NCBI RefSeq assembly: GCF_024433635.1
Contig: NZ_WNJZ01000013.1
Span: 22,558 to 86,557 of the forward strand
Direction of reading: 5' to 3'
DNA from: Ruminococcus sp. zg-924
GTDB lineage: Bacteria > Bacillota > Clostridia > Oscillospirales > Acutalibacteraceae
Length of the DNA: 64,000 nt
Shown here in pieces: positions 9,721-18,242 of this stretch (positions are counted from its first letter, which is position 1; every line of letters begins with the position of its first letter). Both the position numbers and the translations under genes were made by a program. Below the pieces are notes generated by a model. It was not told the DNA's origin and did no database searches. It saw only the letters and a list, made by a program, of their open reading frames with translations.

Positions 9721-9840
9721 TTAAAATAATTTCTTCCTACCGTTTTTCCACTTGCCTGTTTTTATCGTTCCGTCCTCGTAATGCCATGTTCTGTTACCGT
9801 TATTATCTGTCAAAAATGATTGTACTACTTCACACACCAT
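9721..9840 (-). pseudogene. Orphan MORN C-terminal cap
   Basis: A 39-residue frame (ATG at 9840, TAA at 9721) ending GTIKTGKWKNGRKKLF, nearly the same as the cap of the 385-residue MORN protein (GDVKSGKWKRGKRKLF). It has no N-domain and lies 16 bases after the stop of the 643-residue MORN gene, so it looks like a displaced older C-terminus of that gene. Confidence 0.6.
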
Positions 9841-9855
9841 ATGTATTATTTAAAA

Positions 9856-11787
9856 TCATTTTTTAGTGCCTTCTTTCCATCTTCCTTTTTCAACTCTATC
9901 TAAAACACTTCCATAATCTGAGTGCCACACTCCCTTACCATCATAAGGGTTAAGATTGGTACAAGAACCTTCAAACTTTTCCCCATTAGGCCAAGTTATC
10001 TTTCCGATAAAAAAGAAGTCGCTTTTAATTAAATCTCTAATTCTATCTTTAAATTCAAAAGCGCTAATGTAGACACTCCATTTTGAATTTGATCTTGATG
10101 AAATCTCCCCTTCATAAATTGTTCCATCTGGAGTTTCCCATGTCCCTTCGAATGATGTTCCGAATGTTTTTTTTATCATTTCGCCTTTTAGAGTATTATT
10201 GTCATATCCTGTAAAACTGCCTTTTCTTACACAATTGTTATTTTCAAAAAAGCCTTCGAAACAATCACCATTACTCCAAACAAATTTTCCCTTTCCATTA
10301 AATTTATCGTTTTTGAATTTTCCTTTGTAGTAATTACCATTTTGGTATTTCTTTACACCATTTCCATCAAGATTTCCATCGACAAAGTCTCCTTCATATA
10401 CTGTACCATCTTTCCACACATACTTACCTTTACCAAAAAAGCTATCATCCTTGAACTCACCTTCGTAATAACTTCCATCTGCAAATCTTTTTATTCCTCT
10501 TCCGTTATACTTGTCATTCTTAAACTCGCCCGTATATACTGTTCCGTTCTTTTGTGAAAATACACCTAAACCGCAAAAGAACCCATCGACAAAGTCTCCT
10601 TCATATGTGTTGCCATTTGTAAAAACAAATTTTCCCTTCCCATTAAATTTATCGTTTTTAAACTCTCCTTCGTAGTAATTGCCGCTTGGGTATCTCTTCA
10701 CACCAGTTCCATCAAAATTTCCATCGACAAAGTCTCCTTCATATATTGTACCACTTGTCCACACATACTTGCCTTTGCCCCAAAAATTATCATCCCTAAA
10801 CTCTCCTTCGTAGTAACTTCCATCAGCAAATCTTTTTATTCCTCTTCCGTTATACTTATCATCCTTAAACTCACCCGTATATACAGTTCCGTTTTTTTGT
10901 GATAATACACCTAAACCACAAAACAACCCATCAACAAATTCTCCTTCATATGTGTTGCCATTTGCAAAAACAAATTTTCCCTTCCCATTAAATTTATCGT
11001 TTTTAAACTCTCCTTCGTAGTAATTGCCGCTTGGGTATTTCTTCACACCAATTCCATCAAAATTTCCATCGGAAAAGTCTCCTTCATATATTGTACCACT
11101 TGTCCACACATACTTGCCTTTGCCCCAAAAATTATCATCCCTAAACTCTCCTTCGTAGTAACTTCCATCAGCAAATCTTTTTATTCCTCTTCCGTTATAC
11201 TTATCATCCTTAAACTCACCCGTATATACAGTTCCGTTTTTTTGTGATAATACACCTAAACCACAAAACAACCCATCAACAAATTCTCCTTCATATATTG
11301 TGCCACTTGTCCACACATACTTGCCTTTGCCATTAGGCTTATTGTTTTTAACTTCTCCCTCATAATAATCTCCATCTTTATACTTGATTGTTTCAATTGC
11401 CTCTGAGTTAAAACTTATCTGTTTCTTTTGCCGTAAATGATTATCTTGTGAAGAGTTTGATTCTGTGTAATCTTTTCTATATTGAAACAACATTTTAAAC
11501 AATAATTCAATCCATGTATCAGAAACTCCATAAATCTCATTTAATTCATAACTCAATTTATTTAATTGTGTATTGTAATCAGTTTCGTTTGATATTATCG
11601 CACCATAAAGCAACTCACTAATCTTTGGATCAATCATTAATATTCGTCTTAAAACTTTACGTTCTTTTTTGCAACTATAAGCCAAATCGTCAATAATTGA
11701 ACAAAAAACTTTGGGATTCCTGATTATTTCAATCCCTCTTTCATTAAATACATCTCTTATCACAATAGAAATTTCCACTTCGCCCAT
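9856..11787 (-). CDS. LDDL-module protein with long MORN array
   Basis: 643 residues; ATG at 11787 with TGGAGGA seven bases upstream. Residues 1-110 are the LDDL module (RGIEIIRNPKVFCSIIDDL, GVSDTWIELL). From about 140 to 630 it is nearly pure MORN: 23-residue units, with five different units forming a higher-order block that recurs about three times. The last 100 residues are more divergent and end GRWKEGTKK. No signal peptide or membrane segment. Known: MORN arrays form long twisted beta ribbons that bind lipids or proteins. Inferred: an adaptor in the same family as its neighbours, with the longest recognition face. The order of genes and the spacing suggest co-transcription with the RCC1 genes. 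Confidence 0.8.
   Translation of the reverse strand: MGEVEISIVIRDVFNERGIEIIRNPKVFCSIIDDLAYSCKKERKVLRRILMIDPKISELLYGAIISNETDYNTQLNKLSYELNEIYGVSDTWIELLFKMLFQYRKDYTESNSSQDNHLRQKKQISFNSEAIETIKYKDGDYYEGEVKNNKPNGKGKYVWTSGTIYEGEFVDGLFCGLGVLSQKNGTVYTGEFKDDKYNGRGIKRFADGSYYEGEFRDDNFWGKGKYVWTSGTIYEGDFSDGNFDGIGVKKYPSGNYYEGEFKNDKFNGKGKFVFANGNTYEGEFVDGLFCGLGVLSQKNGTVYTGEFKDDKYNGRGIKRFADGSYYEGEFRDDNFWGKGKYVWTSGTIYEGDFVDGNFDGTGVKRYPSGNYYEGEFKNDKFNGKGKFVFTNGNTYEGDFVDGFFCGLGVFSQKNGTVYTGEFKNDKYNGRGIKRFADGSYYEGEFKDDSFFGKGKYVWKDGTVYEGDFVDGNLDGNGVKKYQNGNYYKGKFKNDKFNGKGKFVWSNGDCFEGFFENNNCVRKGSFTGYDNNTLKGEMIKKTFGTSFEGTWETPDGTIYEGEISSRSNSKWSVYISAFEFKDRIRDLIKSDFFFIGKITWPNGEKFEGSCTNLNPYDGKGVWHSDYGSVLDRVEKGRWKEGTKK
10560..11300 (-). 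repeat. 345-bp higher-order repeat (five MORN units per block)
   Basis: The stretch around 10900-10930 (ttttgtgataatacacctaa) recurs identically 345 bases later near 11245-11275, and a diverged third copy sits 345 bases earlier near 10555. Each block codes five distinct MORN units (115 residues). The two right-hand blocks are identical over long runs, so the duplication is recent. Confidence 0.8.
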
Positions 11788-11824
11788 GTTTCCTCCAAAG
11801 CACTCTCAAATATATATCGCAAAT

Positions 11825-12108
11825 CTATCCGAACAACTTTTTTCTTCCATTCATCCATTTACCGGACTTTACTGTACCGTCATTGAAATATCAAGTACCT
11901 TCCCCTGTATATGGTTCATTGATTTTTAGGATTCCTTTCCATTGGGTGTTGTCGTACCAATAGAATACTCCTTCGTGCATATCACCATCAAGGAATTCGC
12001 CTTCATAACGATTACCGTTATCGTGAATCAGTTTACCATAGCCCGATTTCTTTCCGTTGACAAATACACCTTTTAATGTAGCTAGCTCTTTTTCGAGTTG
12101 TTTTTTGA
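11825..12108 (-). pseudogene. MORN-type C-terminal remnant with internal stop
   Basis: Immediately behind the RCC1/zinc-ribbon gene the minus strand reads KKQLEKELATLKGVFVNGKK, then MORN units (GNRYEGEFLDGDMHEGVFYW), an in-frame TGA after YTGEGT, and the cap SGKWMNGRKKLFG before TAG at 11825. The opening coiled-coil motif matches the tail of the other RCC1 protein (QLEEELSSLRGVFAGKRR). It has no start and no LDDL module, so it is a displaced 3' end. It fills most of the stretch 11788-12111. Confidence 0.65.
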
Positions 12109-12111
12109 TTA

Positions 12112-13881
12112 TTAATAATCTTTCTCTTTACCACAATTTGAACATTTTTTTGTAAAGAGTCCCTTAAAAGCACCTCCGCAATGCTGACAAAGATTTTGTG
12201 ATCTATACTGAGCTTTCTGCTTGATTATGCAATATTCTTCTGTCGCTGCTTGCTTTGTCTTAGATTTGTAATTTTCAAACTCACTTTCCCATGTATCAAA
12301 AGAATTGAATAGTTTTTTATTTAAAGCATTGTTTATACCATAAAAACTACTTCCAACGGAATCAATAGTTCCATCTTTTTTTACACAAAAAGTTGTAAAT
12401 ATTTGCTGCTGTCCCATAGGAGCGAGAGCAACAACGTCTTTCCAATTGTAAATATTTGCTTCACCAAAAAAATTATGCTTTGTTGCAACAACTGTTCCAT
12501 CGGCCTTGACTCCAAATGACGTCCAACCATTAGAAGAAATAGCTACAATATCCGTCCATTTTGATACATTACATTGACCAAATCGATTTTCGGATCCAGT
12601 AGTACAAACCACTGTTCCATCTCGTTTAAGTCCTAAAATACTATCCATAGTTGTTGCAATTGCCACGATATCTTTCCAAGACTGAGTATTATAGTCGCCA
12701 TCTCTATTATTACCAGTTGTCACAACTGTGCCATCGGATTTTAACCCAACGGTTCTTTGGTAGTCTGTTGCAATTGAAATAATATCTGTCCACTCAGATA
12801 CATTACACTCTCCATATCTATTTAGGCCCTGTGCTATAACGGTACCGTCAGATTTAAGTCCAACAATATGTGACTTACTAGACACTGCAACTATGTCAGT
12901 CCAAATTGAAAGATCAAAAGTATAATTGACTCTTGGATGGGCATCAAAATCGGTAAAAGTGGCTCCTTCAGTTATAACTACACGACCATCTGCTTTAATA
13001 CCAACGGTGAACCCGCTACCTGCAGAAACAGCGACAATATTTTTCCAACTCGAAACGTTGCACTCTCTGCCATCTTTGCCACCGACTGCCCATACTGTTC
13101 CATCTGAACACACTCCAGCAATATGGTAATTAGATGCCGAAATAATTGCACCTTGTATTAAAGCAGCACTTCGAACAACCTCACATCGTTCTTTGAAATA
13201 TTTGTCCGCTTCTTTTGCAATACTCAAAAGGTCTTGCTTAAACTCATCATCAGCATACGAAAGAGCTCTATAAAATAATTTATCTGTTGAAACCCCAACA
13301 CAAGAACAAAGGGCTTTGATTGTTTTAGCTCTTTTTTCAGCCATCAATTTATACAAATATACTATTGCACAATATGGATCAATATCTAAGATTTTTTCAC
13401 AATATGTGCGGGCATCAGAATAGTCACCATCCTCAAGAAACATTTGAGTTCTTTTTAATAGAGAAGTGACTGCTGAATCAGTGTGTGTAGGATTTTTGAA
13501 AAGATCGCTATTCTCAAACTTTATAATGGATTCATCACAATCAACTTTATGTGTGTCTTTCACAGCAACTTCAAACACATATTCACGCTCAAAATATTCA
13601 AAGAGTAAAACAGCAGATTCCTTGGCCCATTCTCTTGACATTCCTACGATATCGATAATTCTACTAATAACCAATTCAATTGGTGCGTTGTAATTAAAAT
13701 GCGCCATTTTGACAATCTCAGTTTGATAAAGAACATTGATGAAAATCTTTGTCTCTTTTTGACATTGCGGCACCAAATCTAACAACAAAGCCTTGATCTT
13801 ATCAGGCGAGTAGATCGTTTCTATCCCATATGTAGTTTTTATGTAGTCAAATGCCTTTGCAAGTTGATTTATGTTATCCAT
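12112..13881 (-). CDS. Divergent LDDL-module protein, RCC1 repeats, C-terminal zinc ribbon
   Basis: 589 residues; ATG at 13881 with GGAGG ten bases upstream. The N-terminal 110 residues keep the pattern of the LDDL module in divergent form (YGIETIYSPDKIKALLLDLVP and MSREWAKE). Residues about 140-230 form a helical TPR-like linker. About 235-520 are RCC1-type repeats (VSSWKNIVAVSAG..TVGIKADG pattern). The last 25 residues are a zinc ribbon, CQHC then CSNC. Probably cytoplasmic scaffold; no catalytic motif. The zinc ribbon resembles those placed at the N-terminus of three other proteins in the cluster, so the same part is reused at either end. Confidence 0.8.
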   Translation of the reverse strand: MDNINQLAKAFDYIKTTYGIETIYSPDKIKALLLDLVPQCQKETKIFINVLYQTEIVKMAHFNYNAPIELVISRIIDIVGMSREWAKESAVLLFEYFEREYVFEVAVKDTHKVDCDESIIKFENSDLFKNPTHTDSAVTSLLKRTQMFLEDGDYSDARTYCEKILDIDPYCAIVYLYKLMAEKRAKTIKALCSCVGVSTDKLFYRALSYADDEFKQDLLSIAKEADKYFKERCEVVRSAALIQGAIISASNYHIAGVCSDGTVWAVGGKDGRECNVSSWKNIVAVSAGSGFTVGIKADGRVVITEGATFTDFDAHPRVNYTFDLSIWTDIVAVSSKSHIVGLKSDGTVIAQGLNRYGECNVSEWTDIISIATDYQRTVGLKSDGTVVTTGNNRDGDYNTQSWKDIVAIATTMDSILGLKRDGTVVCTTGSENRFGQCNVSKWTDIVAISSNGWTSFGVKADGTVVATKHNFFGEANIYNWKDVVALAPMGQQQIFTTFCVKKDGTIDSVGSSFYGINNALNKKLFNSFDTWESEFENYKSKTKQAATEEYCIIKQKAQYRSQNLCQHCGGAFKGLFTKKCSNCGKEKDY

Positions 13882-13980
13882 TGATTCTGCCTCCAGTATG
13901 GACTAAAAAAAGCCCACAATTTTGTTTGTCATTTTAATACATTCTAGACTGTGTTGTCGCTAACGATTTTTTATGTATCT

Positions 13981-14120
13981 AAAAGATATCTATAGATGCT
14001 TTTCTATCATTAGCATAAATGTAATTCAAAGCAATTAATGTTTCAAATACACCTTTTTCAACTGCAATTTTAAAATATTTTAACGCATTATTAAGTGATT
14101 TCTTGACATATTCGGCACCC
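13981..14120 (-). pseudogene. Sel1-repeat remnant
   Basis: The minus strand reads EYVKKSLNNALKYFKIAV, then EKGVFETLIALNYIYAND, a single Sel1-type helix pair without start or module. It lies in the 850-base gap 13882-14730. The stretch between it and the next remnant (14125-14330) shows no coding pattern; an AT-rich run with tagacaagaatgatataat might be an old IS end or promoter, but nothing firm. Confidence 0.45.
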
Positions 14121-14329
14121 CAAAATTACTTTGCTACAAAGTGGATGTATACTAAAAAAGTAGACAAGAATGATATAATAGAAGGTAAGAAAAAACAAAA
14201 TATAGAGAAAAAATAAATGGCATGCAAAAAAACAACCGAAACTATTTTTCCCTCTATTCTACTAACATTAATTGTGTCATCAGCACATAAACCAACAACA
14301 CAAAAAATATCGATAATATTTCCCTAATT

Positions 14330-14640
14330 TTTTACTGAATAAGCCTTCCCTTGCCTGTAATGATTCCATCCAACAGTACCATTCTCAAAAAAGATAAGTA
14401 ATATTCCATAGTTAGTGCGTATAAGATATCTTAGCTTAGTTAAATTCGCATCAGTATAATGATCAATTATTAGTAGAGGATAAATCTGTTCACAAATCTT
14501 AGGATGAGGTATTAACGTGCATCTAAAACCGTTCGTTCATGAGCTTGCGGAATCAAGTCATCTAACATAGAACAAAATGTTTTTGGTTCCTTTATTATAT
14601 CCAAACCTCTTTCGATAATAATTTGTTTTATCCCCTCAAA
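14330..14640 (-). pseudogene. Broken LDDL-module remnant
   Basis: Reads IKQIIIERGLDIIKEPKTF, then CSMLDDLIPQAHERTVLDAR and a stop at the position where intact copies have ..RRILTSN. After a frameshift it continues with KICEQIYPLLIIDHY and LTKLRYLIRTNYGI, the second half of the module. No C-terminal domain follows. A clear dead copy of the adaptor, downstream of the zinc-ribbon/Sel1 gene. Confidence 0.65.
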
Positions 14641-14730
14641 AATCTTTTACTCATCATTAAGAGCTCACTAATGTGATTTGATATAATTAATCCAACAACT
14701 TAAATTTAACAGATTAATAAAATTCATTAC

Positions 14731-15684
14731 TTATAATCCATATTTCAATTTTTCTTCGAATGTCATGCTTCGCTTCAATTCCTCTATTTTATCTTCTGCT
14801 TGCTTATAACCTTGTTTTGCAGACTTATTATAATATATAAATGCCGAAGTAAAGTCTTTCTGTACATGTAAGCCATTTTCAAAAAAGAATGCGGTAAAAT
14901 ATTCGCCTTCACTATCTTTCTGATCAGCTGATTTTTTATACCATTTCCATGCCTTTTTATAATTTTGTTTGCAGTAGTAGACTTTTGCCACATAATTAAA
15001 GGCAGGAACATAACCCATATTTGCTACATGCAAAAATTGTACTAGTGCATTATCCAAATCTTTATTGTTAAAAAAACGTATACCATTAACCATTGATTCT
15101 TCCGCCCACCATTCGTGAACATTAGAAACATCAATGTAATCACCACTTGTTAGCTTTTTCTTTTTTAATGAATCCTCTTTCTTTTTTGTTACTGTATTGA
15201 ATTCCTGCACATCTCTCACTTGTGCGTGTGATATAATTGTTGTTTCTATTTTTGAGAATGAAAACGATATCGCTTCACAAATTTTATTTACCCAGTCCTC
15301 TGATAAACCTTCGTTGTCAAGTAATTGATGTCCAAATCTGTCAATTTTTTCTTTTAACTGCATTTTATCTAATTGATCTATATTTTTCAAAATTCTTGCA
15401 GATTCAGAAGAAAGAGCTTTGTAAAGAATATGTGCATCTTTTTTGTATTGCGGTGTTGTATCCATTATGTAGCTATTCAATTTAGAGGGCGTACTTAACA
15501 CATCTGGTCCATAATAATTAATGGCGTTACACAATGCCTTTGGAAAAGTGTCTACGGTTACATTATTTAATTCAATTTTTGTTCTTATTAGTTTTGAGCA
15601 GAAGGGACAAGTATTAACATTGTTAATACTCTCATCCTCTACAAACCACTTTCCGCCACAATAATTACAAACTAATTCTTTCAT
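14731..15684 (-). CDS. Zinc ribbon - LDDL-like module - Sel1 repeats
   Basis: 317 residues; ATG at 15684 with GGGAGGA upstream. Residues 1-30 are a zinc ribbon (CNYC and CPFC). Residues 45-140 hold the divergent adaptor module (YGPDVLSTPSKLNSYIMDTTP, then GLSEDWVNKI). A charged linker follows, then from about 200 to 300 three Sel1 repeats (YKKAWKWYKKSADQKDSEGE, DFTSAFIYYNKSAKQGYKQA). It shares the domain order of the 855-residue protein upstream but is much shorter. No signal peptide. Inferred: adaptor/scaffold of the same system. The zinc ribbon may replace part of the docking surface, since it occurs only with the divergent module form. Confidence 0.8.
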   Translation of the reverse strand: MKELVCNYCGGKWFVEDESINNVNTCPFCSKLIRTKIELNNVTVDTFPKALCNAINYYGPDVLSTPSKLNSYIMDTTPQYKKDAHILYKALSSESARILKNIDQLDKMQLKEKIDRFGHQLLDNEGLSEDWVNKICEAISFSFSKIETTIISHAQVRDVQEFNTVTKKKEDSLKKKKLTSGDYIDVSNVHEWWAEESMVNGIRFFNNKDLDNALVQFLHVANMGYVPAFNYVAKVYYCKQNYKKAWKWYKKSADQKDSEGEYFTAFFFENGLHVQKDFTSAFIYYNKSAKQGYKQAEDKIEELKRSMTFEEKLKYGL

Positions 15685-15720
15685 TGCTTCCTCCCAAAAT
15701 ACACCTTTTTATCAAACAAT

Positions 15721-16122
15721 TTACCACTCATCTTCATCTATATCGCCCCAACTGTCGTATTCGTCCTGATAATTACAAAATGAAAGCTTTTCTTGTATTT
15801 GCTCTTCTGAAATATGATCTCCTGGACAACCGATAAACAAATCAGAAAACAAATTCGTCATAGAATCAGTAATATTATTAATATTTTTTATCTTATATAC
15901 TGATTCAGAATAACCGATAAATTGTTTTAGCGAGCATAAGTCAACAGTTTCATTTATTCCAAATGCATGTTTTACTGAACAATTAACCCCTCTGTTTTTT
16001 GTTTGATAGTTTCTAAGCCATCATGCCAATTAGTTTCTAAGCCATCATGCCAATTATCAGAAAAAAGCCATCACTAAATAATAAGATGATTGGTCTGGTA
16101 TAACTATCAAAGCTACCTCTAT
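15721..16122 (-). pseudogene. TerY-like vWA pseudogene with 23-bp tandem duplication
   Basis: The minus strand reads YTRPIILLFSDGFF, then DNWHDGLET twice, the strand-4 region of a TerY-type vWA domain (intact TerY has MSDGGPTDNWKKELK). It continues through FGINETVDLCSLKQFIGYS to a C-terminus GDIDEDEW before TAA at 15721. The N-terminal half with the MIDAS is gone and frames shift at least twice. The repeated motif comes from an exact tandem copy of tagtttctaagccatcatgccaa near 16008-16055. The acidic DEDEW end matches the DDDEW end of the vWA protein at 23.8-24.9 kb. Confidence 0.65.
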
Positions 16123-16131
16123 GCATATTTA

Positions 16132-17424
16132 CTACCTCAATCTTATACTTGTCCCAAATAAGGATATTTCAAATGGTTCATTAATTGGGAATACTTTTTT
16201 GGGAGCTAACATATAACTTTCTTCATTTGACGAAATAATAACAATATCGTCATCAAGCATATTTCTGTAACCGATAAAATCAAGGTCGTCTTTTTTTCTT
16301 ACAATCTGTCCAACAGGCTTTAGCGCTTCTCTATCTTGACACCATTCCAACTGACAACGATATAGTCTTGTTCCTTGAGTTGCCGGGATAGTATAATATG
16401 GTAATTCAATATAATGGTTAACTTCATAGTTATTGCCGCATTTATCGCATGAAGTAGTACCTGAGTTTTTCAGAAATATCTCATTTCCACAAGAGCATTT
16501 AACAATATCGCTCCTAAATCGTGTCAATGCCTCTAGCCAATACATTTCCTTTATTCTCTTACTGGGTGTCATTAGTACTTCTTTGCTAAATGCATTGATA
16601 AATATTCTCTTTAAATATTCAGGTAAACAATTCCAAATCTCGATAGTTTGTTTCTGTAATCTATTGCTTGGACGATTAGAACTATCTTGTGTGTCAAAAA
16701 TAAAAACCGGATTGGTTCCGTAGAGTTCTTTTTGAATACTATTAGTTATAACTGTAGTGTCGATCCATTTCCTTCCTTCCAATGGATGATTTGCTAATAT
16801 AATTAAAAATACGAGTACAGATATTGAATATCTGCCGGCTTGCGTATTATATGTTTTCCCCATAACAATTTCAGGTGCCAAGAATCGGGGATTCCCCATA
16901 ATTTCTGTATTAACTCCGTCAACTGTAACATTATCCACCCCAGTAATTTTTACGTCTCCATTGATGGGATTCACAAAGATACAATCATCTGAAATATTAT
17001 GATACACAAGCCCCATATTGTGCAAACAATGAAATGCAGATACGATATTAATACAGATATCAGTTGCTATCTGAAATGATTTTATAAGTTTTTTACTTAA
17101 AAACACAATATCTCTTAATACATAATATCCTTCTGGTCTTAAATCCATCAAATAGCCAAATGAATCTTCAATTTTCTCTGTTACTGCTTCGGGCCACATA
17201 AAAGCTTTTGCCGGGGATTCTATTTTTGAAATGTTTATCAAATTTTCATAAAATCCATCAGTTTGCTTGAAAAAAGAATCCTTATACCATTTCAGCGCCT
17301 TAATCTGATCTTCATATTCAACACGGTAGACACAACTCTGTCCGCCCTCAGCTATTATATCAAGTATTTTTATATCCAATCCTTCAATGGTTTTTATTAT
17401 CTCATTACAACTAAACCTTTTCAC
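16132..17424 (-). CDS. TerY-P type pseudokinase with zinc-ribbon tail
   Basis: A paralogue of the intact kinase at 27.3-28.7 kb over its whole length. GTG at 17424 is preferred (AGAGGTG seven bases upstream). Lys45 of the VAIK motif remains, but the catalytic loop reads YHNISDDC (Asp to Asn143, metal-binding Asn to Cys148) and the DFG position reads ITGVDN (Asp to Gly162). Three essential residues are gone, so phosphotransfer is very unlikely. The C-terminal zinc ribbon (CSCG then CDKC) and the following beta-domain (RLYRCQLEWC) are kept. Inferred: a structural or regulatory partner that binds kinase substrates or the vWA proteins without catalysis. Twelve bases separate it from the vWA gene upstream, so the two are co-transcribed. 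Confidence 0.85.
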   Translation of the reverse strand: MKRFSCNEIIKTIEGLDIKILDIIAEGGQSCVYRVEYEDQIKALKWYKDSFFKQTDGFYENLINISKIESPAKAFMWPEAVTEKIEDSFGYLMDLRPEGYYVLRDIVFLSKKLIKSFQIATDICINIVSAFHCLHNMGLVYHNISDDCIFVNPINGDVKITGVDNVTVDGVNTEIMGNPRFLAPEIVMGKTYNTQAGRYSISVLVFLIILANHPLEGRKWIDTTVITNSIQKELYGTNPVFIFDTQDSSNRPSNRLQKQTIEIWNCLPEYLKRIFINAFSKEVLMTPSKRIKEMYWLEALTRFRSDIVKCSCGNEIFLKNSGTTSCDKCGNNYEVNHYIELPYYTIPATQGTRLYRCQLEWCQDREALKPVGQIVRKKDDLDFIGYRNMLDDDIVIISSNEESYMLAPKKVFPINEPFEISLFGTSIRLR

Positions 17425-17436
17425 TTTAAGCACCTC

Positions 17437-18135
17437 TCAATTGTCTTTACCAAGAAACATTTTGTTTACAAGATTAATTTTATCCTTATTAATCAACGTT
17501 CCATCCTGCCAGCTTTTCAAATCTAAAGCGACATCTAATGCTTTTTTTATTGCGGGATAAATCAAATCATCTTTTATGCAAATGATTGAATCTAATCCAA
17601 GATTATTCGAAAGATTATTCGAGACTTCATTAACATTACCATCATCTGAATAAGCAATTCCAATCTTTCGGCTGCTATTAAAAAAGTGATTGTTTTTCAG
17701 TCTGCTTAATCCATAAGTAAAGCTATCATAATCAAAATCAGAGCATGTCATTGATGTGATCCAAATTATTATCGGATAAAAAAAGCCACTATCCATACCA
17801 AACAACAAATTATTCTTGTTAAGGTTTTTTTCTAACTCAATCATCGCTGTTCCCATATAGCTTGCTCCACCACATTGAACATCAATCCATTCAAAGTCCT
17901 CTGATGATATCATTTGCTGCTCAGGTATCCATTGAGTTTTAACATTATACAAAAGAACGGATACATTGGCACTATAATCTGAATCATTAAACAATTCATT
18001 TATATATCGTATTGCCTTATCCATAGCCTCATTAAGATAACCACATTTACTTCCCACCATACTGCCGGAAGTATTAATAACAAAAACAATTGGCTGGACT
18101 ATTTTTGCTAAAAACGTTTCGTTCATATTTGGCAT
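17437..18135 (-). CDS. TerY-like vWA protein with altered MIDAS
   Basis: ATG at 18135 (MPNMNETF) is chosen because GGGGAG lies seven bases upstream; an upstream ATG at 18150 overlaps that site. 232 residues forming one vWA domain: strand 1 reads IVFVINTSGSM, so the first MIDAS Asp is Asn21 while both Ser remain; GGASYMGTA carries the MIDAS Thr; IIIWITSM replaces the usual SDG. Known: vWA/MIDAS domains hold a divalent metal and bind partner acidic residues; TerY is the vWA member of the TerY-P triad. Inferred: weakened or lost metal binding, matching the loss of catalysis in the pseudokinase directly downstream. The pair mirrors the intact vWA-kinase pair. Confidence 0.8.
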   Translation of the reverse strand: MPNMNETFLAKIVQPIVFVINTSGSMVGSKCGYLNEAMDKAIRYINELFNDSDYSANVSVLLYNVKTQWIPEQQMISSEDFEWIDVQCGGASYMGTAMIELEKNLNKNNLLFGMDSGFFYPIIIWITSMTCSDFDYDSFTYGLSRLKNNHFFNSSRKIGIAYSDDGNVNEVSNNLSNNLGLDSIICIKDDLIYPAIKKALDVALDLKSWQDGTLINKDKINLVNKMFLGKDN

Positions 18136-18242
18136 TTTAAAACTCCCCATTAACTGTTATTCCTTAAAATAAGATAGAAAAGATACAAACTCCTAAACCT
18201 TTTCTTCAGTTATTAGCTGATTAATATGTTTTTCCCTTTTGA

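Noticed and set aside
14125..14330. Possible insertion sequence end (tgtatac...gtagaca) in the 14-kb gap
   Set aside because: No transposase and no matching inverted repeat nearby; the similarity is too short.
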